A stretch of 36,461 bases of DNA from Trichomonas tenax (lineage: Eukaryota; Parabasalia; Trichomonadida; Trichomonadidae): contig JALKBU010000500.1 in NCBI GenBank assembly GCA_023091735.1, forward strand, positions 1 to 36,461. Reading direction: 5' to 3'. Made by a program: the position numbers and the translations under genes. The notes beneath the pieces are model-generated. The model was not told where the DNA came from. It saw only the letters and a program-made list of their open reading frames with translations, and searched no databases. This document shows, piece after piece, positions 1 to 9,007 of the stretch (within the stretch, counting starts at the first letter, position 1; every line of letters begins with the position of its first letter).

Positions 1-2
1 AC

Positions 3-371
3 AACTCTTACCCTGTCAAAGTTGAAAACGGCGACAGACGTTATGTTGTTCTTTCGTGCAATGGCAAGTATAAAGGTAATCATGACTTTTGGACTAAAAT
101 GTTCTCATCATTTACGAACGAATTTTACGAAAACCTGATTACCAACTTCATGAAACAAGAACTCAGCGATTTCAATCCTCGTAATATTCCGATGACTGAA
201 GCCAAACAAGATTTGATCGAAGCATCAAGAACACCTTTGGATTTTTGGATTTGCGAACATTACAATGATTTGATAAAAGGAATTCCTTGTTCAGAGGCTT
301 TCGTGTCACTTTTTCGTGACAACATTCGGTACGTGACACTCAATTCGAAGAAATATACCTATGCTGAGTAA
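3..371 (+). CDS. D5-like primase/helicase (DUF5906 type), C-terminal fragment cut by window edge
   Basis: The frame is open from base 3 through the ATG at 99 to the stop at 369-371, so the gene starts outside the window and only about 122 C-terminal residues are visible. The sequence runs SYPVKVENGDRRYVVL, then a short linker, then FMKQELSDFNPRNIPMTEAKQDL. This arrangement resembles the region after the ATPase core in D5-like primase/superfamily 3 helicases of large DNA viruses, phages and virus-derived elements (DUF5906). Such proteins prime and unwind viral DNA. The diagnostic Walker motifs would lie upstream and cannot be seen, so the role is inferred from the C-terminal signature alone. 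The stop at 369 may be premature, because family members often continue with a further C-terminal module. It could be a remnant of an integrated viral element, but no terminal repeat is visible here. Confidence 0.6.
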   Translation, partial: NSYPVKVENGDRRYVVLSCNGKYKGNHDFWTKMFSSFTNEFYENLITNFMKQELSDFNPRNIPMTEAKQDLIEASRTPLDFWICEHYNDLIKGIPCSEAFVSLFRDNIRYVTLNSKKYTYAE

Positions 372-804
372 CTTTTGTATTTTGATATCATTTATGAAAA
401 TACAGATTCGCAGTGATCTCTCCCACAGAACTATCGTCGAAAGGATGGACTTGCAGAGGCGCATGAAGAGGTGCCAAAAGAAATTGGTTCAAATCATGCC
501 ATGCTTGCAGAATTTGATTCCTGCACCGATGACTAAACAGAAAATCATGGATTTCATCAAGTGCATCAATGCTCTAATGCTCGCCAAACTCGATAGAATG
601 GCTATGAGGCAGAAACCAGCACTCTTTTGCTGGATTTCAGAAAATTGGGAAGGAATAGAGAGCGCTTTACAGGCACAGCCCATAAAGCCAAAGGAGACAA
701 TCATCCTCCCGCAGATCGATATGGATTCCATCTTCCGCAGTATTGAATATGAGCCAAGTATCTCGATCGATTTCCCTCTCCAGGATGACTTTGCTATGCT
801 TTGA
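361..804 (+). CDS. Hypothetical protein, 147 residues, overlapping the primase fragment
   Basis: This ATG-initiated frame overlaps the end of the upstream primase-like frame by 11 bases and ends with TGA. I recognise no family. The N-terminal half is basic (MDLQRRMKRCQKKLVQ) and the C-terminus acidic and hydrophobic (ISIDFPLQDDFAML), as expected for a real C-terminus rather than random AT-rich translation. The middle part looks helical. It may be the displaced C-terminal part of the primase gene after a frameshift near 360, or a separate small gene. The other two plus-strand frames here contain several stops, which favours this one. Confidence 0.35.
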   Translation: MLSNFCILISFMKIQIRSDLSHRTIVERMDLQRRMKRCQKKLVQIMPCLQNLIPAPMTKQKIMDFIKCINALMLAKLDRMAMRQKPALFCWISENWEGIESALQAQPIKPKETIILPQIDMDSIFRSIEYEPSISIDFPLQDDFAML

Positions 805-1351
805 TATGTTCGTTAATGACATCCTTTGAATTCTTGTTTAATTACTGACATCGTTTGCGTTTTTTAAAATTATTTATAGATTGGTATATATAAATATTTA
901 TTTATGTATTTGCAACTCATTAGCCTTTTTCCTACCTTCCTTTCATATTCCAATGTTCTCATTTTAGATATAATTTAAATTGAGTTTTAATTTCATGGTA
1001 GATTCACCTTTTGTGAATGAACTACAGCTTTCTTTACGTAAGGTAATATGGTGCCACGCAGGAAAGTTTCGCAATATTTATATTTTTTAATCTTGATAGA
1101 ATGGCATTTTAAATTGAGAGATAAGCGTTGAGCTATGTTCTTTCTGAGACATATGAATCCTTTGTATCGTATTCTCTACATGTTGTCGCTCGTTCATTGA
1201 TTTGAAAATTTAATATCGTAAAAATATAGTTCAAAACTAGTACGAACTCGTCTATTTGGATGCTATATAAGCCAATGAAACAGGAAATGTGTTCCAAAAT
1301 AGTTAATAGAGATCAAATAACATTTAAAAAATAAACATATGAGTACTATTA
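805..1351. other. Intergenic, AT-rich, no gene seen
   Basis: It lies between the plus-strand unknown ORF and the 3' end of the minus-strand YIF1 gene, so it is a convergent 3'-3' spacer. I saw no convincing ORF, RNA gene or repeat. Confidence 0.5.
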
Positions 1352-2155
1352 TTAGTAAATCCTTGGTGAAAAAAGGAATAGAATGATAATCTGAACAATG
1401 GCGAGGACCAATAACAAATAAGTCACCGCTTGTGTTGATTGAAGCTGATGCTGTGCCATACAGCTCTCGCTGTTGAGCGTTCTCAGCGTCCAAAGGAGCA
1501 AAGCAGCCGCACAGTACAAATACGAGAGCCAGAACAAAAGTTTGCTCCATGAAAACAGAGAAACTATTGTAATATAGAAAGTAACGCATGAAAAGTCGGC
1601 GAGGAGTGACAAAATCAGATATGTACCTTGAACACCAAGCTGCTGGAACAAAAATCTCGAAAGAAAAACCTCAATCAACAATATCGATACCAACTTAATA
1701 ATATTGATATACAAACGATCCATTGAAAACTTCTGCTGCATGCCTTCAATCACCGATGTGATGAGCATGTAAATGAAGCAAAAAACAAGTGGAGTGTATA
1801 ATTCCGGCGCATTTGGATTTTCAATAGGAATACACGTTTGTCCATCCTGTACAGAACGCGACCAATTCTTCACAATGAACGGACAAGCGAGATTTTTAAT
1901 TCTGTGCAAAATTGTTGCCCGCGTAACAGCGAAATAAGGAGGCATTAGTGACTGCCCCTGTTTAAAGCTTTGGCTGATCTTCTGCGCGCTTATGTTCTGC
2001 AGCTCTGTGGGAATTGGGAGTCCGTTCGCCAGCAACTGTGCGTACTTAAACACGTCCGGAGACATATACGGATTCCCGCTCTGTGGAGGAGGCGGCTGCT
2101 GGCTCTGCTGTCCTTGTTGGTCATTGTTTTCTTGATAAAATCCGCCTGATAACAT
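1352..2155 (-). CDS. YIF1: YIF1-family Golgi/ER membrane transport protein
   Basis: The product is 267 residues, close to the usual size of Yif1 proteins. Residues 1-30 are rich in Gln, Pro and Ser, a soluble cytosolic N-terminus. The stretch near 75-115 reads YFAVTRATILHRIKNLACPF, then KNWSR, then NAPELYTPLVFCF. This matches the Yif1 pattern in which a conserved soluble segment with a WxR element precedes a PDLYxPLM-like entry into the first membrane span. About five hydrophobic spans follow (roughly 117-137, 150-172, 178-200, 203-222 and 243-263). In other eukaryotes Yif1 pairs with Yip1 and Rab GTPases in COPII transport between ER and Golgi; the same role here is inferred. The start is a true ATG with no in-frame alternative nearby. 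The gene appears intact and without introns. Confidence 0.8.
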   Translation of the reverse strand: MLSGGFYQENNDQQGQQSQQPPPPQSGNPYMSPDVFKYAQLLANGLPIPTELQNISAQKISQSFKQGQSLMPPYFAVTRATILHRIKNLACPFIVKNWSRSVQDGQTCIPIENPNAPELYTPLVFCFIYMLITSVIEGMQQKFSMDRLYINIIKLVSILLIEVFLSRFLFQQLGVQGTYLILSLLADFSCVTFYITIVSLFSWSKLLFWLSYLYCAAALLLWTLRTLNSESCMAQHQLQSTQAVTYLLLVLAIVQIIILFLFSPRIY

Positions 2156-2703
2156 AAATTAAAAATAATCATTTCGATTTTTTTCATATCAGTTTTATAT
2201 TTATCCTTTTTATTTGATTTTTAGATATAATTTTTATAATAAACGATATTAACTCGCTAAATATTGTCTAATTTCCATTTTTGGGTGAAATTTTCAATAT
2301 TTTCAAATAAGGAAAGGGAAACACCATGACATCACTTCGAATATAGAAACATTTGATAATGTTTTAATATATACTAAACAACGAACATATAATTCTTCTA
2401 ATTCAAAAACTTCAATAAAAAAGTCACGAATCTAAAGTCTATGCTTTAGAAATCATCATTAACTTTTCTGTAAATTATGAATTTTAATGTGCTAGAGCTA
2501 TTGAAACTATTTTGTTATAGAACTTATTGAATTTTGATTATAAAAACTGTATTTCAAAAACTCCACTTGATAGCCAGTATATAACGGCTAAGGATTGCAT
2601 TATTTTAGCTCTATTAAGTATTTACATATAAACAAAAAAAAATCAAAATGTATTTTCATTCAAAAAGTGGTATATAACAAAATAAGAAGTAGACATACGA
2701 TAT
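2156..2703. other. Intergenic between YIF1 start and dynein LIC stop
   Basis: AT-rich spacer holding the presumed YIF1 promoter (minus strand, just above 2155). I found no clear Inr there. No ORF, RNA gene or repeat was recognised. Confidence 0.45.
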
Positions 2704-3648
2704 CTAATCAAATTGCTTCAAATAGTCTTGTTGCATCGCAGAAGATCTTCGATCAGGCAACATAAACTTTTCTCTCATGGAAGACTGATACTTATGACCC
2801 GCCTTAGCTAATTCACTCAAGAATGCATTGAAATCTTGAACCTTAATTTCAGATGTTTCTTCTTTTTCCGTAAAAATATCTTCAACAAGCTCTTTTTCAA
2901 CGGCTTGAACCTTCTCCAAGCTATCCCATGCAGGAGGGATGAAAAAATCATCTCGCTCACACACTTTGTCCCAAATCGCTTCTTGGATCTGCTCTCTGTG
3001 TGCTAAACTTAAGCAGAGCTGAAGGGCGCACGGAGCATGTGCCAAAGTAATGGCTGCGCCATAGTGGATGGCCTCTTCGCGAATGTATTGCATAAATCCG
3101 TCGAATTTTGGATCCGAGTATTCTTCGATTTTGTCGTCGAATGTCGCAACGAAAATTGTTGGCAAAAACGTTCTTTTTGTCATTGTAGACGGAGAATGAG
3201 CAATTGGTTCATTAGAGCAGATCGTAGAGTAGTACTTTTCGAGGTTGTTCTGGTATTGGGATTTTCCAAACTCTGAATTAAGTGATTCGAATAATGGTTC
3301 AACAATATTTGATACTTGATTGGCAATATGATTTGGGTGACTTATGTCGAACGTGAAAATGATAATGGATTTGTCTATATTCGCTTTTACTAATCCTTGT
3401 AATAAAGAATTGTAAGAAGAGTCATTAAATTCGAAAACGTGAATAAGGTGCTTGTTTTGGTACGTGATTTGAGTGTATTCATACCCGAATGTCGACCTCG
3501 TTTGCAAAACTTTGATTTCTGGGTCAAAGGATGCAATAAAGGACGATTTTCCGCTTTCGTGGCGGCCAATAACGAAAAAGAAGCACTCCTCGAGCTCTGC
3601 ACGAGAACCACGCGCGAAATCTAAGAGTTTGCTCAATGAGTCATTCAT
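2704..3648 (-). CDS. Dynein light intermediate chain
   Basis: The product is about 314 residues, starting at the ATG at 3648. The open frame extends to 3663, but only by reading TTG as a start. The chosen ATG also lies about 10 nt after an Inr. A P-loop GRHESGKSS sits near residues 28-36, followed by a Ras-like fold with HVFEFND and later FLPTIFVATFDDK and a helical C-terminal part. This matches the dynein light intermediate chain family, either DYNC1LI or DYNC2LI1. The protein links dynein heavy chain to cargo or, for the LI1 type, works in retrograde intraflagellar transport. Trichomonads are flagellated, so either is possible. The final residues are basic and polar (MREKFMLPDRRSS). The frame is intact. 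Confidence 0.75.
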   Translation of the reverse strand: MNDSLSKLLDFARGSRAELEECFFFVIGRHESGKSSFIASFDPEIKVLQTRSTFGYEYTQITYQNKHLIHVFEFNDSSYNSLLQGLVKANIDKSIIIFTFDISHPNHIANQVSNIVEPLFESLNSEFGKSQYQNNLEKYYSTICSNEPIAHSPSTMTKRTFLPTIFVATFDDKIEEYSDPKFDGFMQYIREEAIHYGAAITLAHAPCALQLCLSLAHREQIQEAIWDKVCERDDFFIPPAWDSLEKVQAVEKELVEDIFTEKEETSEIKVQDFNAFLSELAKAGHKYQSSMREKFMLPDRRSSAMQQDYLKQFD

Positions 3649-3660
3649 TATAAAAAGTGA
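3649..3660 (-). promoter_or_regulatory. Trichomonad-type initiator (Inr) of the dynein LIC gene
   Basis: Read on the minus strand the sequence is TCACTTTTTATA directly before the ATG. It fits the established trichomonad Inr (TCA followed by pyrimidine, A/T and T-rich bases) with transcription starting at the A. The predicted 5' leader is about 10 nt, typical of this group. It also decides the start codon: the TTG at 3663 lies upstream of this transcription start. Confidence 0.6.
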
Positions 3661-3728
3661 CAAAATATAAAAATTTTAATGACATTTTTAATTGAAGACC
3701 GACAAAAAAAATATAAAAATTACATTAC

Positions 3729-6143
3729 TTAGCTATAAAATGTTGGTATTATGTTACTTGATCTTGGGTTGCTAGAGCTTCCGCTGGAAGAGAATGATCT
3801 AGACTCACTGTATGAAGTGCTCTCGCTCGTATCATAGTCATAGCTGGATGAAGAGTCGTCAAACTCTGAGCCTTCCTCGTTTGGCTGAAGCATGCCCTTC
3901 CTTCTGATCCATATGATGAGGGTGCTGAAGATAACTGCAATAAGACCAAGATGGTCGAGGATGATGATAGCGCTGAATGCCTGTGAGAAACCGTATGTAA
4001 CAACATGACAAATAACGCTCATGGCAAGACCGAGTGGTGCAAGCTTTGTTTGATCAAAGATAACTCCTGACTGATCAAGGAGTGAAACACCGAGGTTGTA
4101 AATAAGCTTAGAAACACGCCAAAGTGGTGGAATAATTGTCTGGTTATAGTACTCATCAAACTTGGATCCGAAACGGTTGATAATCCACTCGACTGCAGTA
4201 TTGCGGGTATTGGTATATCTGTCTGGCAATGAGGTATTAATATCTATCTCTATCTTGTCAAGAGCAGCATTTAAATCGCTTTTGTCTTGATCTGGTAGAC
4301 TTGAACTCTTAATTTCAGATCTTACACCTTCAATGTCTGTTTTAGCATTAGTTGGGTAACCATCAACGTCTTCAATGCGTTCTGGGAGCGTATCAGAGAT
4401 ATCAGTCTTGCTGTTCAAGAGTTGCTTAAGTGGATCATGCATAATCTCGTTGGCTGAAGCATTGATCTTGTCTAATCTAGCTCTGAGACTGGATGGATTC
4501 AATAACTTTTCTCTATCGATAATGGAGTTCAGGTTCTTATCGGTCTTAACTGACTCCGAGATATCTGTGATGATGGTAGAAGAAAGACCTTGGAAATTGA
4601 TGATAATCGGATCAACATCAAATGAAAATGTTACACCCTCAACATCGAATTGCTGTTTAACAGATAAATTGATCTGCTCATCCTTGAAAATTTTACGGAC
4701 TGGAGGAATCATGCCATCTAAACTGAAAACAAGGTTATGGAGAAGAACACAGATAAATACAACAACAAAGGCAACAATGCCAATAACCATATAGAAAATG
4801 ACCCCTGAAAATACATGGCAGCATGGACAGCAGCTGGCTTGGCAACGACTGCAGCAATTGTGGCCACAATAGATGCACCATGTGGAGCAAATGATGATAA
4901 TGAAGGCAAGTGCGCCAACAGCAACGAGAGAGTAGACTGGCTTTTCAATCTTTTGCATGAGATCCGTTACAGAATCAAGGAAGTGTGAATCGAGGTTAAG
5001 GAATTCATAAAAGTCTTCAATGGAGCTCAATCTATTAAATTCCTCATAAAGATACGTAAAGTTGCTCTCGAGCTCGTAATTGGTGATTATGCTAGTGTAT
5101 GCATCAGCAAAGTTAGCTTGATCATCAGCTGCTCTCTTTGTTTTGCTTAGCGCTTCATGGATATCGGCAAACTTCTTGTTGATAGTTTCTTTAATTGTTC
5201 TAATCTTGTCATCAAATTGAACTCTTTTTTGGATACCCTTTGATGTTGCAAGTGAGTTGAAGTCATCAATATCTATTTTGAGTTTTGTGAGAGAGTCATA
5301 AAGTGTATTGTCATCAGTTATTTCAGTAGAACCATCGTAACCAGTTGTATCATTGATTGTATCCGCAACCTTGTTGACAGACTCATTAACGGAATCAATT
5401 AAAGCATCAACAAGACTGATAACATTTGGCTTGATGTTTTGTGCAAAGTCTACAGTTTTCAAAACAATGTCAAGTGCTGGCTCGTAGATTGGCTGAACTA
5501 CAGATTTGTTGAGTGAATCATACAAAGTATCATATGCTGAGTCAACGTTAGCGACAATACCGTATGTTGTGGAGAATGGAGCTAAAATGTAGAAGAAGCA
5601 GACTGCGCAAACAAGATATAAGATAGATGTAAGGATCATGCAAATCTTTGTGTACCAGTTTGGAGCTGTGGATTCCTTTGCCTTGCAGCAGCAGCAGCAA
5701 AAAATGAGGTTAACAAGCCAGTAAAGAAGAGCTATTATACCAAAAAGAATTAAAATAACGCATGAGAAAACAGAACCAGCAACAATTCCAAAGAATTTGT
5801 TATTAGGGATCTTTGTGTATTCCATAATTTCATCTTTCTTTTCGTTCAAGATACCTGATATATTGGCGCCTAACGCAGAAAAAGATTCTGATGAAATTTC
5901 GCTAATTGCTCCTTCGAGTGGTTCTAATATTTTCGATACGATGGTTGTGAAGTTTAAGTCTGAGTAAACTGTAACACCCGCAATTTGTTTTCCATGGAAC
6001 ATCTTTCCAAGGGCAATAGTGGCCTTAGACCATAGGTTGAAGCCTCCGTAGAAGTTTGGATAGTTGGGGAACGTCCATTGGGCGGCGCATATAGTGAACA
6101 ACAAACTCATTATTTTTAATAAAAAAATAAAGATAAAAAGCAT
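3729..6143 (-). CDS. Prominin-like pentaspan membrane glycoprotein
   Basis: The product is about 804 residues, starting at the ATG at 6143. The open frame extends one codon further only through GTG. An alternative ATG at 6110 would leave a shorter hydrophobic leader, MSLLFTICAAQ. The order is an N-terminal signal-like segment, a span near 120-150 ending in a Cys cluster (FCCCCCC), a second span, a long extracellular helical loop with several N-glycosylation sequons, a span followed by another Cys-rich loop (CSRCQASCCPCC), a fourth span, a second large loop, and a final span near 735-755. This five-span, two-loop plan with Cys clusters after membrane segments is the prominin (CD133) layout; prominins bind cholesterol on membrane protrusions. 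The C-tail is acidic and Ser/Tyr rich. The function in this organism is unknown. Confidence 0.7.
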   Translation of the reverse strand: MLFIFIFLLKIMSLLFTICAAQWTFPNYPNFYGGFNLWSKATIALGKMFHGKQIAGVTVYSDLNFTTIVSKILEPLEGAISEISSESFSALGANISGILNEKKDEIMEYTKIPNNKFFGIVAGSVFSCVILILFGIIALLYWLVNLIFCCCCCKAKESTAPNWYTKICMILTSILYLVCAVCFFYILAPFSTTYGIVANVDSAYDTLYDSLNKSVVQPIYEPALDIVLKTVDFAQNIKPNVISLVDALIDSVNESVNKVADTINDTTGYDGSTEITDDNTLYDSLTKLKIDIDDFNSLATSKGIQKRVQFDDKIRTIKETINKKFADIHEALSKTKRAADDQANFADAYTSIITNYELESNFTYLYEEFNRLSSIEDFYEFLNLDSHFLDSVTDLMQKIEKPVYSLVAVGALAFIIIICSTWCIYCGHNCCSRCQASCCPCCHVFSGVIFYMVIGIVAFVVVFICVLLHNLVFSLDGMIPPVRKIFKDEQINLSVKQQFDVEGVTFSFDVDPIIINFQGLSSTIITDISESVKTDKNLNSIIDREKLLNPSSLRARLDKINASANEIMHDPLKQLLNSKTDISDTLPERIEDVDGYPTNAKTDIEGVRSEIKSSSLPDQDKSDLNAALDKIEIDINTSLPDRYTNTRNTAVEWIINRFGSKFDEYYNQTIIPPLWRVSKLIYNLGVSLLDQSGVIFDQTKLAPLGLAMSVICHVVTYGFSQAFSAIIILDHLGLIAVIFSTLIIWIRRKGMLQPNEEGSEFDDSSSSYDYDTSESTSYSESRSFSSSGSSSNPRSSNIIPTFYS

Positions 6144-7391
6144 CACAATAATTAGAGGCCTCTACAATCGTGTATGATTATTTAGCGGGAAAAGCACCAA
6201 AACTGTGCTCATTCAAAAACCTAATAATTTTGAATTAGAAGCGGCGGTTGTTACACATCCGTGGTTCTTTTATCTATATTATAATGCATTTTGTAATCCA
6301 AATTTTTTTGTGGAAGATCTCAAAAATCTCAACTTCATAATGCTGTTATTTATGATTTGGATTATCAACACATTCTATACGATTAAGAATTTTTATTATT
6401 ATCTTTTGGAGGTTGATTCCATACTTGTGGTCATCTGTAATATTCAAATATACAGTGCAGTGAAAAACAAAGACTTTTTTCCACTGCTCGGATTTTTTCT
6501 TAGCACTTTTTATTTATTTCAAGTAAGGATATCTGTTTTGGGGGTGCCGGAGGTGCCTTTTTTTGTTTCACTGGGGAATTGGGCCTTTAGTTAGGGGCTG
6601 ACTCAATAATAAAGGGATGTGTTATATTTATGAGCGCGTTCTTACTACGCCTTCTTTAGTACACTGTACAATAGGGCACATGAGAGCAACATTCAGCAAG
6701 AATCTGTTCTGGATTTGAACCCAAAACTTCTAAGATTTTCTCCGGAATTTTCACATCTTAGGCTTTTTGCGCATCTGTTGTTTGCTTGCTAGACCATCTT
6801 ATACAACCCCTACTCAAATTCGCATCAAAATATGACGAAACTCCATTTTTTGCCGAAATTTTTACAAACTACATTCTTACATCTGAATTAGATGGCCTTA
6901 TGATTTTGATATACACGCAACCTTACAGCTTGATTGTTCGGCTTACTTTTAATGACTAAAATACCATATTTACTATACGCGATAATCAATATAAAAAATG
7001 CAATATTTCTGTATTGCATTATCTATACATTACTACAGTATATATAATGGAGCATATATTCACAAAATAATGTTAGCATTTTTTGAATATTGGTTTTTTA
7101 CCATATTTTTCGTGTTTTGAAGGCGATTGCCTTTCATAAAATTTGAGATATTTTAAATCATACTGATTTTTGAGAATTTGGGAATACAAGTGTATCATTT
7201 ATATTAAGAATGCATTCTAAAAATCATTACACAACGATAAAATCCATAATTGTCTTTGCAAAATGGACAAAATTTTAAGATTTGTACGGAATGGAAAAGT
7301 GACGTTTTTTGCTTTGTCTTTGGGCAATACAAAAAATCGGGGCCCGCGGCCAACGAAATCACCAAATTAATTTCAAAAAAAATAACTTATA

Positions 7392-7440
7392 TCTCCCCCT
7401 CCCTTTTCTTTCCTTTTTCTCTCCTCCTCCCCTTTTTCTC
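7392..7440 (+). repeat. 49-nt pure pyrimidine tract
   Basis: Every base from 7392 to 7440 is C or T, with C-runs mixed with T-runs. Such tracts can form triplex (H-DNA) when mirror-symmetric; this one is only loosely so. No role is shown. Confidence 0.8.
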
Positions 7441-7916
7441 ACTTATATGTCAGCTTTTAATTGTTCAAAAACGATTATTGTCCATTAAAAGTGACATACT
7501 TTAGGCAGCCCCTTTAATACTTTGGGTGAATAGCCCAACAATGTATTGAAAAATTTGATATTTTGAAATTTTTGGAGCATCACATTGTAAACCTAAAATA
7601 AATCAATTTGCATTATTTATTTTTCAAAAATTTCGAGATTTTTCTATTAAAAGATCAAAAAACACAAAAAAATGACATAAATAAAGCCCAAAACATCATG
7701 GTTGGACACTCAATGGATAGAAAATAAAATGGCCGAACAATCTGGTCGGACAATTTCCGATCCGTAAAGATTTGTGAAAAAAGCAAATAAAATTAAGAAA
7801 AATGACAGGAAACCTTACTGATAATAGTACCCCAAAAATACCCCAAACAGGGGGCCATTTTAGGTGGGGGGATACCCCGACATCCTTATTTCAAGGTTAC
7901 GTTTGAAATGTGTATA

Positions 7917-8486
7917 TGATATTGTTGTATCATGAAAAAGGGGAAGTGAGGTGAAGTGAAAGTGATACTTTACATGTCAGATTCCATATATTTTGACATG
8001 TAAAGCGCCAAAATATAATTTTTCATAAAGGAAATAGATATAATGTTATTTGATAGTAAGCATCTAAAGAAACATGGAATATTAGATCTGGTTATGAATA
8101 ATTATATATATAAAATAGAATTTATACAATATTTTTGCTGTGCGTGCGAGATAAACTGAGCACACTCACTAAGAGCTCCACAAAATGGAACTCTGTTTTG
8201 AGTTTTGTTCGAGAGGCTGGCCAGATGTATTCCTGTGATGTTTAAAAACTCATGTACATATTCTAGCAATATTTCATACCATTGATTATTTAATATAATA
8301 ACAAATTATTTATTCATCATTATTAAATATCGTTCCAAGTTGTTCGAGAGGCTGAAGGGACCTTGAAGCACATCTTATCAGCCTCTCGAACCTTCTTGCT
8401 TCTATTTTCAAGTCTCCACTTTACATGTCAGAACCACATCACTTCACTTCACCTCACTTTCCCTTTTTCTTGATAGGACAATATCA
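7917..8486. repeat. Degenerate fold-back/MITE-like repeat
   Basis: The outer ends are imperfect inverted copies. The left begins TGATATTGT at 7917 and continues into GAAAAAGGGGAAGTGAGG and GTGAAGTGAAAGTGAT; the right, read on the minus strand from 8486, gives nearly the same order with a few differences. Inside, TTTACATGTCA occurs at 7969-7979, inverted at 7994-8004, and again at 8420-8430. GTTCGAGAGGCTG occurs at 8207-8219 and 8342-8354, and inverted at 8379-8391. No ORF is present and no convincing target duplication was found. It is probably an old non-autonomous DNA transposon. Confidence 0.5.
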
Positions 8487-9007
8487 ATAATAGAAAACTG
8501 GTTTTTGAAAATTGGTTTTTCAACTCGTCTTTCAAACTATGTTTTACTGATTGAAATACTTTCAGTGATTATATTTTTCAACAAATCGAGGTTTTGATAT
8601 TTGATAGTCAAATAATATTTATCAATGGCAATCTAGAAGTGAAAAATGCAATGTACATATCAACAGCTATCTAAATTTCATGTATACGTTGTATAGAAAA
8701 AGTTATATAATTCAATCAATTTCAATCTGCTATTTCTCCAACCGGACGACAGAGATTTATATAAACTAGGCTATAAACAGTATATTGGTTTCATTCAAAT
8801 TTTATATTTTATCAGTTTATTTATCTGCTTATAATAATAACTAATCGACCGATAATTCTCTATTTTGGGCCTTTGACATCATTTATATCTTATTACTTTT
8901 TGGTCAATTTGATGATAAAATTTTCTTTTTATACTACTATAATATGAACGTTTATTGAGAACTCTATACAGACTTAACAAAAACAAGAATAAAATAGTGC
9001 AACAACG

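Larger units (their letters stand above)
6144..9007. other. Long non-coding stretch, 2.9 kb
   Basis: It lies between the 5' end of the prominin-like gene and the 3' end of the 833-residue gene. The short open frames here lack ATG starts or resemble random AT-rich translation. Contents are a pyrimidine tract (7392-7440), a patch with C4/G-rich runs near 7826-7880, and a degenerate fold-back repeat (7917-8486). I see no intact gene or RNA. Confidence 0.5.

Noticed and set aside
3649..3663. Longer N-terminus of the dynein light intermediate chain from 3663
   Set aside because: It needs a TTG start and lies at or before the predicted transcription start.
6205..6594. 129-codon hydrophobic plus-strand frame opposite the prominin promoter
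   Set aside because: It starts at GTG, the first ATG is far inside, and the composition (Phe, Tyr, Ile, Asn) is what AT-rich non-coding DNA gives.
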